A stretch of 64,000 nucleotides of DNA from Rhizomys pruinosus (GCA_009823505.1 VZQC01006589.1:6686174-6750173), one strand, 5' to 3'. Numbered from the stretch's first letter, positions 12,186-24,540 are shown. A program made the numbers and translations. Notes: generated from the sequence alone by a model not told the origin.

Positions 12186-12722
12186 TACAACTTGAGACTT
12201 GATGTTTCTATTCTGTTGCCCTTAAAAAATCTTAGCATAAAATTAACAACATAAATTGGTAGCAAATGTGCTGTGGGCCTCTCACTTGAGTTAACAGCAC
12301 AGGGAGCTACATGCTCTGTGCATAGTTCACAGGGCTTTCTCTTCAGGGTGGTTCTAATGTTTCTTCTCTCTGTTTTCCACGTTACCTCTGCAAGTAAATG
12401 CATTGGAAGCAGAAGAGAGGAGCTCAGATGCCTGAAGAGGCAGTAACCAAACGCAGGCTCAGCCGATACTTGCTAAGAATCTATGCTTTGCCAATGCTAA
12501 CAATATTAAAGGATTTTCTCTATCTGGCCTCATTTTGGCCATAAAGTAACTTTGCTGTGAAAGGACAAAGTTTCCCCTCCTACAACCAGATGTCCAGCAT
12601 TCTGTCTGTAAGGGTCTCTCTTACCTGCCTCCTCTGTCTCTGTTTGTCAGCTTTAGCAATCCCTATTGCTTTCATGCTTTCTTTTTCATTAACTTATTTT
12701 TATCCCAAATTAATCCTTTTTG
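12186..12722. other. Unassigned unique sequence
   Basis: No gene or repeat recognised. Confidence 0.5.
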
Positions 12723-12851
12723 TTTTCTTTTAAGACAGGGTCTCAAGTATTCTATGTTGGCCTGCAACTCTCTACATAATGAGGTCATTTTGAATGCTTG
12801 ACCTTCTTGTTTAATTTTTAAGTCTCTAATTACAGACATGAGCCACTCACC
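12723..12851 (-). mobile_element. Old B1-like SINE
   Basis: Degenerate reversed B1: 'aagacagggtctcaagtatt', 'ttggcctgcaactctctaca' and the terminal 'attacagacatgagccactc' block. The middle is strongly diverged (proto-B1 or early B1 age). Confidence 0.6.
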
Positions 12852-13508
12852 CAAATCAAATTTACTGTTGAAGTTTACTGCATACATATCTCAATGTAAA
12901 TTCAACCCTTGAGAGACCAAAGCAAGAAAAGGAAGTTAAATATTTATGATATTGCTTAACATGTCTATTTCTGGATTCCTGGCCTTGCTTTTCCATGATG
13001 ATAAGAATTACCTGATCTATCAGCCCAGCACAATTTCCATCCAACTTCTCCCTGGGAATGAGGAAGACTTCTATCTCTTGGACAGTAGAAGTGAGTTTAA
13101 ACCTATTAAGACTGGACATAGCTGACCAGACTTAAAACCAATGATGTGAGACTATGTGGAGGCAGATTCTGCTCCCCCCAACTCTTGTGACTTTCTCTAC
13201 ACACACCTACAACAGCTCTGAGTCTCACTGGAAGAAGCTCTGGATGATCTGTGCTCACCACCAGCTTGCTTCCAGGAATCTCTAGTAGGTTAGAATCCCT
13301 CATTAATTTGTGGTCATTTTTATTTATTTATTTTGGAGTTTACAAGCACCAAATTATTTTTCAGCATTTGAACACAGTGCAATTTTTACTAAAATATTAT
13401 AATGAAAGAAAACTACTGTTTCTATGGAAAGGTTAAAAGAATTTAATATGAAAAAAAAGAAGAGAAAGAAAATCAAAGAATGATACCTATATAGACCAAA
13501 CTGGACTG
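12852..13508. other. Unassigned unique sequence
   Basis: No gene or repeat recognised; minus-strand open frames at 12862-13303 have no family features. Confidence 0.5.
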
Positions 13509-13812
13509 TGTATTAGCTAATTCTCTATTGCTGTGATAATGCACCAAAACCAAGATTTCGCTTGGACTTTGATTCCAGAAGGATCATCCAATGTGGTAGG
13601 GAGGGAAGGTGGCAGAAGATGCTGGAACAGAGAGCTGAGAGCACACAGCTTCATCTACAAGAAGCAGAGAGAGGAACTGGAATTGGAACACGGCTGTGAG
13701 CTCTCAAATCCTCCTCCACTGATGAGCTTCCTCCAAAGATTGGCGCCCCCTAGGGGAGCACTACCAACTATAAAGTACACTGCATTCAAAGCACTAGCTG
13801 TCTGGATTTAGC
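13509..13812 (-). mobile_element. MaLR (ORR1/MT-like) LTR
   Basis: Reversed MaLR LTR: starts 'tgtattagctaattctctat' followed by 'gctgtgataatgcaccaaaa', continues with an 'agaagcagagagaggaactg' block and a 'cctcctccactgatgagctt' block. This is the order of a rodent ORR1-type LTR in antisense. The 92-codon frame 13533-13811 is inside it and is not a gene. Confidence 0.6.
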
Positions 13813-13889
13813 CTGTTTAATTTTCTCTACCTAGAGAGTTTTCTTATGTGTTTTCGTGAACTTGATTGGAGAAGAGCAATGAGATATTC

Positions 13890-13924
<35 letters not shown>
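13890..13924. repeat. (AC)n microsatellite
   Basis: About 17 uninterrupted AC units. Confidence 0.95.
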
Positions 13925-13928
<4 letters not shown>

Positions 13929-15361
13929 GAGCAAGTGTACTCTTTCACTAAGACATAAATGTCAAGAGAGAGGCAACATTTCTGTTGTGCTTGTCACTCA
14001 TAAAAATAGGTAGAGCTGCACAGGCCTGATAGTCCCAGGAAAATATTTGTCAAAAATGATGCTACTTGTTAACTAATAATAAACAAACAGCATTCTTCTG
14101 TCGCCACAACCTGTCATATTTGATGCATTATTTCCTTGGTAGAAGTCTTCAGCCATTCTCTTTTATAGTGTACTTGTAACACTGCCTTGATATGCTATGA
14201 GTTATGTCACCTGATAGCTCAGCATAGGCATTTCCACTGTCGTATTTGATTAATTTGTTCTTAGAAGAGATCAGGGATTCATGCCTGAATCATCCTTGTT
14301 CCAACAGACTACAGGGCCTCCTACAGAAGGCCTGACAGAGGAGATCACCATCAAATGACTTCACAAGATGACACACTGAAAGAGGACTTGCTCTGGTTCA
14401 TGGCATTTGTCATGAGATGAAAGGTTGTTGAAAAACTTGCAAATCTTTTGGGACATTTTGTCACCAGTTTGTTTCATTCTGGGGATGCTGTCACTGCCCT
14501 TGACAGCCACATAATAAGGCCAAATGTTCCCCTGAACCTGAGCATGCGCAGGGCTGCAATGCAGCTTAGGAGGCATCTTCCTCAATTGGGACCATTCTCT
14601 TGTTCCTGGGGCACTTGGAGCCCCCATGGTGCTCTGTCAACATATCTTCCTTTACATCATCTTCTAGCCTATCTCACATTAAATCATATGCTGGGATGAC
14701 CCTCCATGATGTAAGGCTGTGTCCTTTCTGAAGCTGTGGAACCTTCTCAATGACCGGAACGTTACCTGGGCAGAAAGACTGGAGGTAAAGCAGTCACTCA
14801 CATGGCTGCTTTAGGTCACTTAACAGCCATGTTTTCCTGGAGAATAGTGTTGTAATTTTAAAAGGGCTTATTATATATTATCTCATTTTTTTTTCTCAAA
14901 ATAACCCTTTATAATGGGAAGAATAAGTAAAGTTGACCTTTCACAAAGATATCATGAGGTCAAAAGCCACTGAATGACAAACGGAGGGCTGAAGAGCAGG
15001 TCAGTCGTTCAGTGGGAATGGAGCCTCCTACTTTTGTGTCCTTAATGATGTAGATTTGCCAAGAAGGCATCTCAGCCCCATGAAATCTCTCCTGATCTCA
15101 GCACTAGGCATGAGGTTTCCTTATGATGGGTTCATACCACAGGGAGCCTTTGCTTCAGCTCTCACTATGTGCACATATGATCTCTTTCAGCACATAATGA
15201 TCAACATTTCCTATGCCTAAGTTTTCATATCCATAATTTATATCATACATTTAAATCCCATTGGATGTTTATTAATATGCCTTACACAATATAGATTAAC
15301 ATTATTTTATTTATTATATATTAAATATATTTTATATGACTTAATACATATTAAATATAAC
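13925..15361. other. Unassigned unique sequence; AT-rich end
   Basis: No gene recognised. 14870-14915 faintly resembles a reversed MIR but is too degraded to call. 15290-15355 is almost pure A/T with several TTAAATATA-type words. Confidence 0.5.
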
Positions 15362-15498
15362 CTTTTTTGATACATGTTCTCTCTGTAGCCCCAGATAGCC
15401 CAGAACTTGCAATGTAGATCAGGCTAGCCTCTATCTCACAGAGATCCAGTGGTCTCTCCTTTCCAAGTGCTAGGATTAAAGGCATACAACTCCATGTC
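15362..15498 (-). mobile_element. B1 SINE, diverged
   Basis: Reversed B1 with 'ctctctgtagccccagatag', 'tagatcaggctagcctctat' and 'ccaagtgctaggattaaagg'. Many substitutions and no long poly(T). Confidence 0.85.
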
Positions 15499-18074
15499 CA
15501 AATCTAAGCATTACTTTGAATAACAGTAACTAAATTAGAAAGTACTCAAATTATGTTATACCCTTTTAAGACAAATAAGCATTTAAAATCACATATCAAA
15601 GTCCTTAAAACCCTCAAAAGCTAATGTCTAATTAAATATTTAATTAATATTAAAATTGATGATAATTTTTATATACATAGCAGAAATAACATAACAAATT
15701 ATAGCACATGAAGTTGATTGACATTTATGTAGCTATTAAAATGACAATTATGGAGACCATAAAGCAAAATTGAGTGCTTATTATAAAATATTTAGTGACA
15801 ACAGCAGAATACAAGATCATATCTCTATGACACTTAAATTTTGGACAACAGGTGTTTATGAAATCTGCAGCAAGGCTTCTGGCATAGTCCTGGGTCCTGG
15901 AGGCACAGAGATGACTGAAGAACTGCCGAATCCTGCGGGTTATTCCATCCCATTGGGCAAGCAGACAGGAAGTAATGAGAACAAGTGTCTGCAAGGCAGC
16001 CTCTGCTGGAAAAACCATATGGAAAGTACAACTACAGAAGCAAGTGGTAAGACTGATCAAACCGCAGTGTAAACTGGGCAAAGAGACAACCGGGCATGGC
16101 CCAGGATCCACCATGTTGGAGACAGAAATGCCCTTGGGACCCTGAGAGACAGTGTGCCAGATGGGCTCTGCCCAGTGTCCATGGTCACAGTGCAGGTAAC
16201 TGCTCTGACATCTGCTTCTCCTTGCCCTGTACCTGCAAAGATGCCGAGAGAAACTTCTGTCTTTCCACTGCTTATCATGGGCATACCATGGCATATTCCC
16301 ATAACTTACTAAGCCTTGCTAGTGCTCTGAAACTTTAAAGACCTTAGAGGCCACTTCTTTGAAACTGTCTAAATTTGCTATTTTTGGACTCCATGGATTT
16401 TTAAGTTCATGAAATCTTTCATGTGCAGTGCTGTCAACTTTGGTTTTTGACGATGCTGGACAGCTATCCTGATGTGCAGTGGCAAACAGAATACACTTCA
16501 GTGGATTCACAAAGAAAGTGTCAGCAAATTGCCACCCATGTGCTTGTTCTCATCTGATGAATATTTTATATCATGTTCTATACACTAAGTATTTATGACA
16601 TCCAAATTTGTGTGTTGAAATCAAATCCCTAATATGGCAGTTTTCACCAGTGGGTACTTCTCTGGTGACTAAGTCAGGATGCCAGCCAGCACTACTGTTA
16701 ATGGATTGTTGTGCTCAAAAGTGTGCCAGAGAGGACACGATGGCCATGTTGAGGCAGAAAACAGGCTCCTTCAATATGGGATCACCTAGCACCTTCCACT
16801 TGGCTTCACAGGCTTCAAACCTATGAAGAACAGAAGTGTTGTTTACATACCCAATGCATGACATTTTTTACTGGGTCCCTCACGATAACGCCACGTGCAA
16901 TCTAATGACATGTTTACTTTCCATAATGGTTAAAGGAAATAAAAATATTTCATTGTACTCTGTAATTGCCTGAAAGCATGTCAGGATCCATAAAAAAAGT
17001 TTTATTGGGGCACACCATGCTTTCTCTTTTATGTGTAGTCCAGAGTTTTTCTTGTGTGACAATAATAGAATTTATTCATTGTGACAGTGACTATGTGGGC
17101 TGCACGGTCTGAAAGACTATGAGACTTGGTAGAAAAGTATTGACCCAAGGAATACAGCACATTATAAGTATATTAACATAACTATTGCCTCCTCATTGTG
17201 TCAATGATCATATATTGATTATATTTTAGTAGCAATTGAAATGAATTCTTTTATTGACAACATAAAAATAATCAAATACACTTTTCTGTGTGAAATTGGC
17301 ACAAGGTATTTATTTGTATCTACTTTGTATTATACAACCAACAGTATCATCACCAAGGACATGAAAACCAATACGCATCCACAACTTCAGCCTCTTCCTT
17401 AAATTAGGAATCATTCTGATAAGCCCATGCCTTAAAATAACCATATCACTGTTCTAAATATTTCAAATAATCTGTACAGAGAGCAAAGTTCGTAATGTTG
17501 ATTAAATGCCTATTATAGTAAAATAAGTTGTTTATTTTTATTTTTATTCTTTAATTCCAAGTGTCCATGTGCAGCACAGAAATTTAAAATGTTCTTATTA
17601 TGTTATCTCTACTAACAGAAGAAATATTTTTGCAGAATTAAAAGAGGGATGTAAAATTGACATTATTAGATACCTCAAACATTATCTACAACTTATGACG
17701 TTATTCTTATTTTACTTTTCATTCAACTCAGGAAGTAAACATAATTCTTTCAGAAATGTATTGAGTTGAAGTTACAATGTCAGACATTAATATGTGCCCC
17801 AATTTTCTGGTTATTAATGAATGAAAATACATAGCAGTTGTTTAACTGAGATATAAAAATTTATGAGAGAACACATGACTATACTCAAAGCAAAATTCTT
17901 ACTGAATCAAGAAAACAACAGAACAATAATGTTCTCAGAAATGACTATTTTTAAGCTAATGCTTCCTCTATAATGGAAGTCATGACTAAGAAGAGAAAGC
18001 TACAGCAATTGCACTGATAGAATTAAAGTCATTTAACAAAATGTCTAAGTGTATTCATAAGTAGACAACTAGGA
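15499..18074. other. Unassigned unique sequence with the longest non-repeat ORF
   Basis: About 2.6 kb without recognised repeats. A 189-codon minus-strand frame (15725-16294) overlaps a 100-codon plus frame (15770-16072). Neither shows domains, a signal peptide or conserved motifs I recognise, and the minus frame translates into a Cys/His/Trp-rich sequence of the kind chance frames give. The block 15850-16260 is more GC-rich than its surroundings. I do not call a gene. Confidence 0.4.
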
Positions 18075-18212
18075 TGTGTACTGTGGGTCATGATCATATT
18101 CCAGCACAGGATGTAGAAACAGGGAGATCAGGGCTAGCCTGGGGAAAGAGGAGGACCAGGAGATCCAGGCTAACCTGAGCTTCAGAAGACCTTATCCCGA
18201 AAGCCAAAATCC
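18075..18212 (+). mobile_element. Possible very old B1-like SINE
   Basis: Contains 'ccagcacaggatgtagaaac', 'gagatcagggctagcctggg' and a later 'gagatccaggctaacctgag', similar in order to forward B1 or proto-B1. Low similarity. Confidence 0.35.
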
Positions 18213-18442
18213 AGAAGCAACAGGATGTACTGCACAAGGAGACTGGTTTACATCATGAGTCGGTCTTGATAATGAGAGGCTCTGCTCTATTTTTGACTCT
18301 CTTTTATAAACATCATATTTTCCTTCTTTTTCATTTTCTCCTATTCACCATTAAGTATCAGTTATTTTAAATATTTGATGTTTGGAAAGACTGACTCCTT
18401 AGTAGAGAATTGCTATTTCTATATATGCATGGTGTTTTTCTT

Positions 18443-18828
18443 TGTTTTCTTCTCTCACGATGAACTATTCTGATCCATAGCAATGTGGGGAGGAAAGGGT
18501 TATTTCATCTTACAACTCCGAGGTCACAGTTCATCACTGAGGGACATCAGGGCAGGAGCTCAAGGCAGAAACTGATGTGGAAACCATGGAGAATGCTGAT
18601 TACTGGCACAGTCCCCTGGCTTGGCCAGTTACTTTCTTACACCATCCAGGCCTGCCTGCCTAGGGGTGGCACAGCCCACAGTGGGCTGCCCTCCCACATG
18701 GATTAGCAACTAGAGAATGCCTCACAGAACTGACCACAGCCCTGTCTATGTTACGAAATTCTTCAGTCCAGTCTCTCTCTTCCTCGTGTCTCTAGGTTTG
18801 CGTCAAGTTGATAACTCAAAGTCTGACA
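18443..18828 (-). mobile_element. MaLR/ERVL-type LTR (3' LTR of a two-LTR element)
   Basis: Reversed rodent LTR with 'gtggggaggaaagggttatt', 'catcactgagggacatcagg', 'cacccacagtggg'-like and 'cgtcaagttgataactcaaa' blocks. It has the same family layout as 19942-20235 and 59718-60098 (minus) and 31129-31537 (plus). Together with 18829-19941 and 19942-20235 it forms an LTR-internal-LTR unit. Confidence 0.65.
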
Positions 18829-18842
18829 TTCTACCCTCTGTC

Positions 18843-18920
<78 letters not shown>

Positions 18921-19941
18921 ATTGCACACCTTTAAACTGTAACCTTTCTTTTATTGTTTCTTCCCAAGAGTTATCCTCAATATCATAATATAAAACACAG
19001 TTCATCTTTATAAGTTCCACAGTATTTAAAAACTTTAGCACTTTAAAAGTCCAAGATTTCTTCAAAATTCCAACATTACCTGATTGTAGCCTACTGTAAA
19101 ATCCAACAGAATAACTTATAAAATTTCTTACTCAATGAAAGAACTAGGTAACAATTAGAATCCAAAACCAAAATCCACCAGTGTATAAACCCCAGTGTCC
19201 AATGTCTGGCACTTGCTAATGATCTTCTGGCAGTCCCACTTCTCTGTCTCTGCTGTACATAACACACCCAACTTTTCCTGCCTGTGCAGCCCTTCTCCAC
19301 TCCAAAGCTGCTGATGCCCTTGGCTCCATGCCATGGTCCTAGCTTCTTCAGTACACTGGGGTTCTGTCCTTTACCTGGGGCTGCAACTTCACCAACAGCC
19401 TCTCCTGGCCTCTTCAGAGACTCTGACCTTGCCAGATAGTGTGAAGTCTTAGCTGCTCTCCGTGATTCCTTCGTGCCTTCAAAACCACTGCTATGTAGAA
19501 GAAACTTGCACAATTTCCTTTCATCTTGGGATGCACCCCTCACCCCCTCTGGATAAGAGCTTCTGTATGCTGACCCTGAGAAACACTTCCCCAAGGATTT
19601 TGCCTAAGACATGCTGGTCTGTTACTAATCACAGTTAATTTTCCAGCCCCAGATAACCAGTATTGATTGTCTCTGTAAAGCACAGGATTCACTTCCACTG
19701 ATTTTTAATTTAAATATTTTACACAAATGGCCCTGTCAGGCCTTGAAGAACCCTCAAACCTCCTTCTCAAACTTCATAAACCAGGTCCCCATAATTTGCA
19801 TTTTTCTCAGCATTATCCTCTTCCAAACTCCCTCAGAAAAGCTCAGTAAAAATCCTCCATCTTTCCCCTGCAAAACACTCCAAGGCATAAAAGCCTCACG
19901 GTCAGCTTCTTCACAGCACCACCACATTCTGGGTACCAACT
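18829..19941 (-). mobile_element. Non-coding internal region of a MaLR/ERVL-type element
   Basis: Lies between two same-orientation LTRs. The reverse complement of 19922-19938 reads TGGTACCCAGAATGTGG directly after the 5' LTR, resembling a tRNA-Leu primer-binding site (the ERVL signature). The purine strand of the (CT)n tract sits just inside the 3' LTR, where a polypurine tract belongs. The 167-codon minus frame at 19091-19594 shows no gag, pro or pol motif, consistent with the non-coding internal regions of MaLR elements. Family name uncertain. Confidence 0.55.
18844..18921. repeat. Compound (CT)n(CA)n microsatellite
   Basis: About 26 CT units followed by about 12 CA units, with no interruption. 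Confidence 0.95.
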
Positions 19942-20235
19942 TGTTTCAGTTAGCTTTCTATTGGTGTGATAGACTAATTTGATCCCAAGCAACACAGGGA
20001 GGAAAACCTTTATTTCCTCTTTCAACTTCCAGTTCAAGATCCATCACTGAGGGAAGTTAGGAACCTGGGAGCAGAACTGAAATAGCAATCCATGGAGGAA
20101 CGCTGCTAGCTGGCTTTCCTCCCTGGCTTGCTCTGTTACCTTTATTATCCAGCCCAGGGCCTTCTGCCGAGGGATGGCACTGTCCACAGTGGGCCGGGAC
20201 CTCTCCCATCATATGGCAATATTTCCAGAAACAGC
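19942..20235 (-). mobile_element. MaLR/ERVL-type LTR (5' LTR of a two-LTR element)
   Basis: On the plus strand starts TGTTTCAGTTAGCTTTC with 'ctattggtgtgatagactaa', then 'gggaggaaaacctttatttc', 'ccatcactgagggaagttag' and a 'ccacagtgggcc' block. On the minus strand its end abuts the primer-binding-site-like motif. The distal edge is degraded. Confidence 0.6.
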
Positions 20236-20478
20236 ATCTCAATCTGGATTATTGCTCAAAACTTTAATGCTGAACTTTGAAAATCTTCAATACATGTTAC
20301 ACTATTGGACTTACTTTGTTCTCCAATGAGACTGAGTATCCTTTGCTTCCCTTATTTTTTTCTTTAAATTACCAGCTTTTGTATGAAAGGAGTTTCACTA
20401 TTGATTGATTGCCAACTCAAAGTCTCTGCGATATTACCCATATATATTTCTTATTGAGATTCCTAATGAAGTTTTTAC

Positions 20479-20616
20479 TTTTTTTGAAATAGGGTCTCTC
20501 TCTCTATCCGAAGGTGGTTGGGGCTTTTTATGCAGTCCAGGCTGGCCACAATTTCACAGATTAACCTGCCTCTGCCTCTTCAGTGCCGTGATTAAAGGAG
20601 CACTCCACCATACCTG
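20479..20616 (-). mobile_element. B1 SINE, diverged
   Basis: Reversed B1 with 'gaaatagggtctctctctct', 'gcagtccaggctggccacaa' and 'ctgcctctgcctcttcagtg'. There is a small insertion near 20510. Confidence 0.82.
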
Positions 20617-20639
20617 TGTCCTTAATTAAGTTTTAAAAT

Positions 20640-20881
20640 TTCTTCCTTTCACTCCTCTTTATAACTTTGCTTAGCGATGTATCAATTTTATTAACCGTTT
20701 CTAAGAATCAACAAATGTCATTGATTTTCTTCACTGATTTTTTTTCTGTTTTTAATTTTACGGAGCTTTGTCTTGACCATTATTCTTTCATCTGCTCATT
20801 GTAGATTAAATTTTCCTTTATTTTACAGTTTCTTAAGGTAAGAGTTTAGGTTATTAATTTGACTTTTAATTTATTTCTTAA
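20640..20881 (-). mobile_element. Ancient LINE-1 ORF2 fragment
   Basis: Reversed old-L1 ORF2: 'tatcaattttattaaccgtt' followed by 'ctaagaatcaaca', the antisense of the region around '[10 protein letters not shown]', then an AT-rich ORF2-like stretch. Continues beyond an inserted LTR at 21250. Confidence 0.55.
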
Positions 20882-21249
20882 TGAGATGGTTAATATTGTT
20901 GACGGGATCTAACTCACTTTGGGGACACATATGTGATCTATCTGTGAGGGAGTTTCTATATTAGATTACCTCAGGGGGAAAGACCCACACTAATTGCACA
21001 TAGCACCATGCCCTGGCCTGAGATCCCAGACTTCATAAAAAAATGGCAAGAGAGCTGTGCACCAACAATCAACTCTCTACTTCCTGACTACAGAATAAAT
21101 GTGGCCAGTTGCCAAAAATCCTACTGTTAGGGCTTCCCTGCCAGAATGGTGTGTACCTTTGAACTGTGAGCCATAAAGAATGCTTCCTAATTTAAGTTTC
21201 CTATGTATGTTATCACTGCAAAAGAAAAAAGCAACTAAAACCACTAATA
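20882..21249 (+). mobile_element. MaLR/ERVL-type LTR inserted in ancient L1
   Basis: Starts 'tgagatggttaatattgttg' and ends near 'gcaactaaaaccactaata'. Internal landmarks are 'cagggggaaagacccacact', 'ttcctgactacagaataaat' and 'tttgaactgtgagccataaa', the last being typical of the R/U5 side of rodent ERVL/MaLR LTRs. It splits the ancient L1. Confidence 0.6.
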
Positions 21250-21513
21250 TAAAAAGTTAATTGTTTAAATATTCTTTAAGAATTACTTTGGCTACTCATT
21301 AGAATTTTTAATATACTGTGCTATCATTTTTATTAAAGTCAAAATATAATCTAATATATTTCATAAATCTCTCTTTGGCTGGACAAACTGTCTTGGTTTA
21401 TTTATAAGCATAGTCTTTAATTTTCAGATATTTAAAGTATTTTTGAGATTTGTTGTTCTTTATATATTTAGCATAGGCTGCATATTTATAATTTTATTAA
21501 AATTAATGAGGTT
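21250..21513 (-). mobile_element. Ancient LINE-1 ORF2 fragment (continuation)
   Basis: AT-rich reversed L1 ORF2 between the LTR and the B2. It includes the first copy of the B2 TSD (21499-21513). Confidence 0.45.
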
Positions 21514-21773
21514 CAGGGCTGGAGAGATGGCCTAGCGGTTAAGAGCACTGACCGCTCTTACAGAGGACCCGGGTTCGATCCCCAGCACCCACGTGGCGGC
21601 GGAGAACCGTCTGAAACTCTAATTCCAGGAGAACTCCAGTTCCAGGGGAATCCGACACCCTCTTCTGACCTCCGCGGCATTGCACGACACGGGTGCACAA
21701 ACTTGCATGCAGATAGTACATTTGTACACATACAGAAATAAATAAAATTTAAAAATTTAAAAAAATTAAAAAT
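21514..21773 (+). mobile_element. B2-type SINE, young, with 15-bp TSD
   Basis: Starts 'gggctggagagatggcctag' with box A (TGGCCTAGCGG) and box B (GGTTCGATCCC) intact, and ends in an A-rich AATAAA tail. TSD AAAATTAATGAGGTT at 21499-21513 and 21774-21788. Carries the 17-bp internal duplication (21616-21649). The 60-codon antisense frame is a by-product. Confidence 0.93.
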
Positions 21774-21788
21774 AAAATTAATGAGGTT

Positions 21789-21925
21789 GAGAAAATACTC
21801 TATTTTTGTGAGTATTTCCTATGCTTTTTAAAGCTCATTGACTCTGCTATTGGTGGGTGTTGCGCTGAATGTCAATTGGGACAAATTTGTTGACCAAGTC
21901 TTCAGTATCCTTCCTCTGTTCTCTG
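21789..21925 (-). mobile_element. Ancient LINE-1 ORF2 endonuclease-region fragment
   Basis: 'aatgtcaattgggacaaatt' followed by 'tgttgaccaagtcttcagta' is the antisense of a well-known old L1 ORF2 stretch downstream of the endonuclease region. The right edge is unclear. Confidence 0.55.
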
Positions 21926-24540
21926 AACATGTTCTGCAGACTTCCTGGAGACAGCAGGCAGCTTCCCTGTGTCATCATTTCTCTGTCCTCATGCAGTTCT
22001 ATGGAGCTTTGCTTCATGTGATCTGAGTTCTGGCTGAGCTTGTGTATTTGGATGGAGAGAGTACCTGAGAACATTACCCCCTTTTCAACATGTGTACGTC
22101 CATTGTGTTCCTAGAAAGAGTCCTTCTGGCACCTACTTGTTTCTCAATCTCAACTTACCTGTTTATTGGTAATTTGATAGGTTCTTTGTCTTGCATCTGT
22201 TTAGTTTGAATCCAGAGACTTCAGTAGAACATCTTTATAAGCTCAAATCATATTATAATTTTATGTCCTCCAGTTTCATTTGTTCTAGTCTAATGACTTT
22301 AACTCCTAATTCTTATTTTAAATAATGTTTATTACATTTAGCTATTTATGTGCTAAAAATAAATCAGACAACTTACTCATTATTTTGTACTTGCTTTCCT
22401 TGTTCTTGGAATTCATTATTTTGGTAGAGGCAGGTACTAGAATTTCTAGGGACACAGCTGTTCTGTGTCACCCATGTTCTTCTGAGTAATCCCAATGAAC
22501 TCACCTCTTTGCTAATCCAGACCTGAGGGGAATCATTTCTTTGGTCTCTCATCCATGCCCCATTTAGAGGGACAATTTCTTCATGTCTCCCCTGCCACAG
22601 TCACACAGTACTCATGAATGTCTTCAGATGGGCTTTTTTAAAATTAAAATTAAATCTGCAGGTAGACACAAGGGAATTTTTATGATTATTCAATTTGTTC
22701 ATTGCCATGAAAGCATAATAGCTTTGTAAATTTAAATATATGTGATAACTCAAGAAATGTACAGTATAAGTTTGTAAGCTGCGTTTGCATAAAGCTCTCA
22801 AAGGGGTCATGGATGAAATAAATGGATGCATGAAGAAGTCCCTATCTGGGCTACATTCCATGATTTTTATTTTATTTCCTACTGTAGTAACATATTTGTT
22901 ACTAGTATCATATAGTTTTATGTCCATGTACTTTGTTTCTGTTTATAAGAGGCTTTCCTTACAGGAGGGAAGACATCTGTGACCTAGATAGAAAAAGTTC
23001 AGCTGGTGCAAGGGGGCAATCTATACCTGTGGATCTACCTATAGAAATATATTAATATCAGTACAGTTTCTTCAACTGAGAATCTGCATGATATTAACAC
23101 ATTAATGTGTCCAAGAGTTTATTAAAAATAACTGAGTAAATGATAAAGGGGAAAGAAATTTAAATCTACTTAGTGTTGCCTGGTTATTGAAGACACTTTA
23201 GCACTAAGCTAAGCTCAGGGGAAATAAAAGTAAATAAACACAACTCCAGAGGAAAGGCATGTCTACTCCTGGAGAATAGCAGGTGAATAAAAGCAGTCAG
23301 AAAGATTGAAAGACAGGCAGGAATTGTGGTGCAGTTCCCACTCAGCAGTTGAGAGGTTGGTATGGGGAGTGGGTAGAGGTAGAAGATGAGGAGTGGGATT
23401 TGGATGAGGAGTGGTACTCTAGGGGATGCCCCGTCTTTGTTAAATGGGATGAGGAGAAGTGGACAACAGAAGTGAAGGTGACAGATGTTGGAACTGAGGA
23501 GCAACTGCCAGAAAAAGTGGGAAGAAGGTCAGTAAGACAAACAGGGCGTGTGCTTCGGGGGCTCCTGGCTGATCTAGGGTGATCTCCTATGGGAAAATCC
23601 AGCTTAAATTGCAGGCTAGCTTCTAGCTAGCATACTCAGGGTACTGCGTGGCCAAGGGTCTGATCTCGCCCCAAGGAGGAGCAAGCAATATGGCCTAGGT
23701 GCATGATGCTGGGTGGGGCAATGGTGTGCAGTCGTGTGGAGTTGGGGACTTATGATTGGTCCTGGGAACTTATGTCATTTTGTTTACAAAAGCAGGCTGT
23801 AGCAAGGTGTAAATTTGAATTTCATAGTAACATAATCACAGAATTCCCGGCCATTATTTTTAATTAATCACTGTGTGCATACAGGATAAGGTAGATCTGC
23901 ATTTCGTTTGGGCGGCCAGTGGGTTGGAAAATGGTTCCCCTTGCGGATCACCAGTCTGGGTAGCTGGTGTTGTGAGTAGACATTGGCTGAAGGGAGGCCA
24001 ACAGCCATCAGCCCGAAATTCCTGTCCAGGGCTCAGCAGTCTCTGGGCAGGTGGGAAGTCATGCCCAAGAGTGGAACACGTGTCTCATAGGTCCAGGCTA
24101 AGGGCCTGAGTGGGAAGTACCACTCAGGCCGGGCTATGGGAAGTAGCCAGCTGGCCTCTGTGCCAAGGGGTCAGCTCCCCACAGTGTCCACAAAGCGGGC
24201 ACTGTGTTCCCATTCCCTTTAGAAGGGCCACGTGGTGGTCCCTGTTCTCCATTAAAAGAAAGCTTCCTACACTCTCCTTTCCTGAACTCCTTCTCTTCTC
24301 CCAGATTGCATGAGCCAGGGTATAAACCACCCCACCATCCCATCATACCCTCTCCACACCCCTGCTCTCAGGCTCTTTCTTCCTGGCAGTTATCTGACAA
24401 TCAGCAGTTAGATAAACTGCTAAGTCCTTGAGTAACAGAAAGAAACCTAGGAGGTAAGAAACAGCGGCACTTAAAGGGGCCTGTCACTGCTTTCCTCACA
24501 TGCACTGATTCCTCCCCTCTAATTCCAGCTAATAAAAAAG
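21926..24540. other. Unassigned sequence
   Basis: No gene recognised. 23340-23500 is purine-rich (GAGGAGTGG-like words). 23560-24460 is GC-richer than its surroundings and might be an unclassified LTR remnant. The small frames on both strands (for example 23184-23504 minus and 24110-24431 plus) have no recognisable product. Confidence 0.5.

Noticed and set aside
14870..14960. Possible second MIR element
   Set aside because: Only 'atctcatt' and 'ataacccttta'-like words agree; too short and degraded to call.
19091..19594. 167-codon minus ORF
   Set aside because: Lies in the internal region of an LTR element; no gag, pol or host domain is recognisable.
21540..21600. tRNA gene (A and B boxes present)
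   Set aside because: The boxes belong to the tRNA-derived head of a B2 SINE; no cloverleaf or 3' end.
23184..23504. 106-codon minus ORF and 77-codon plus ORF on a purine-rich stretch
   Set aside because: Low-complexity purine bias explains the open frames; no homology recognised.
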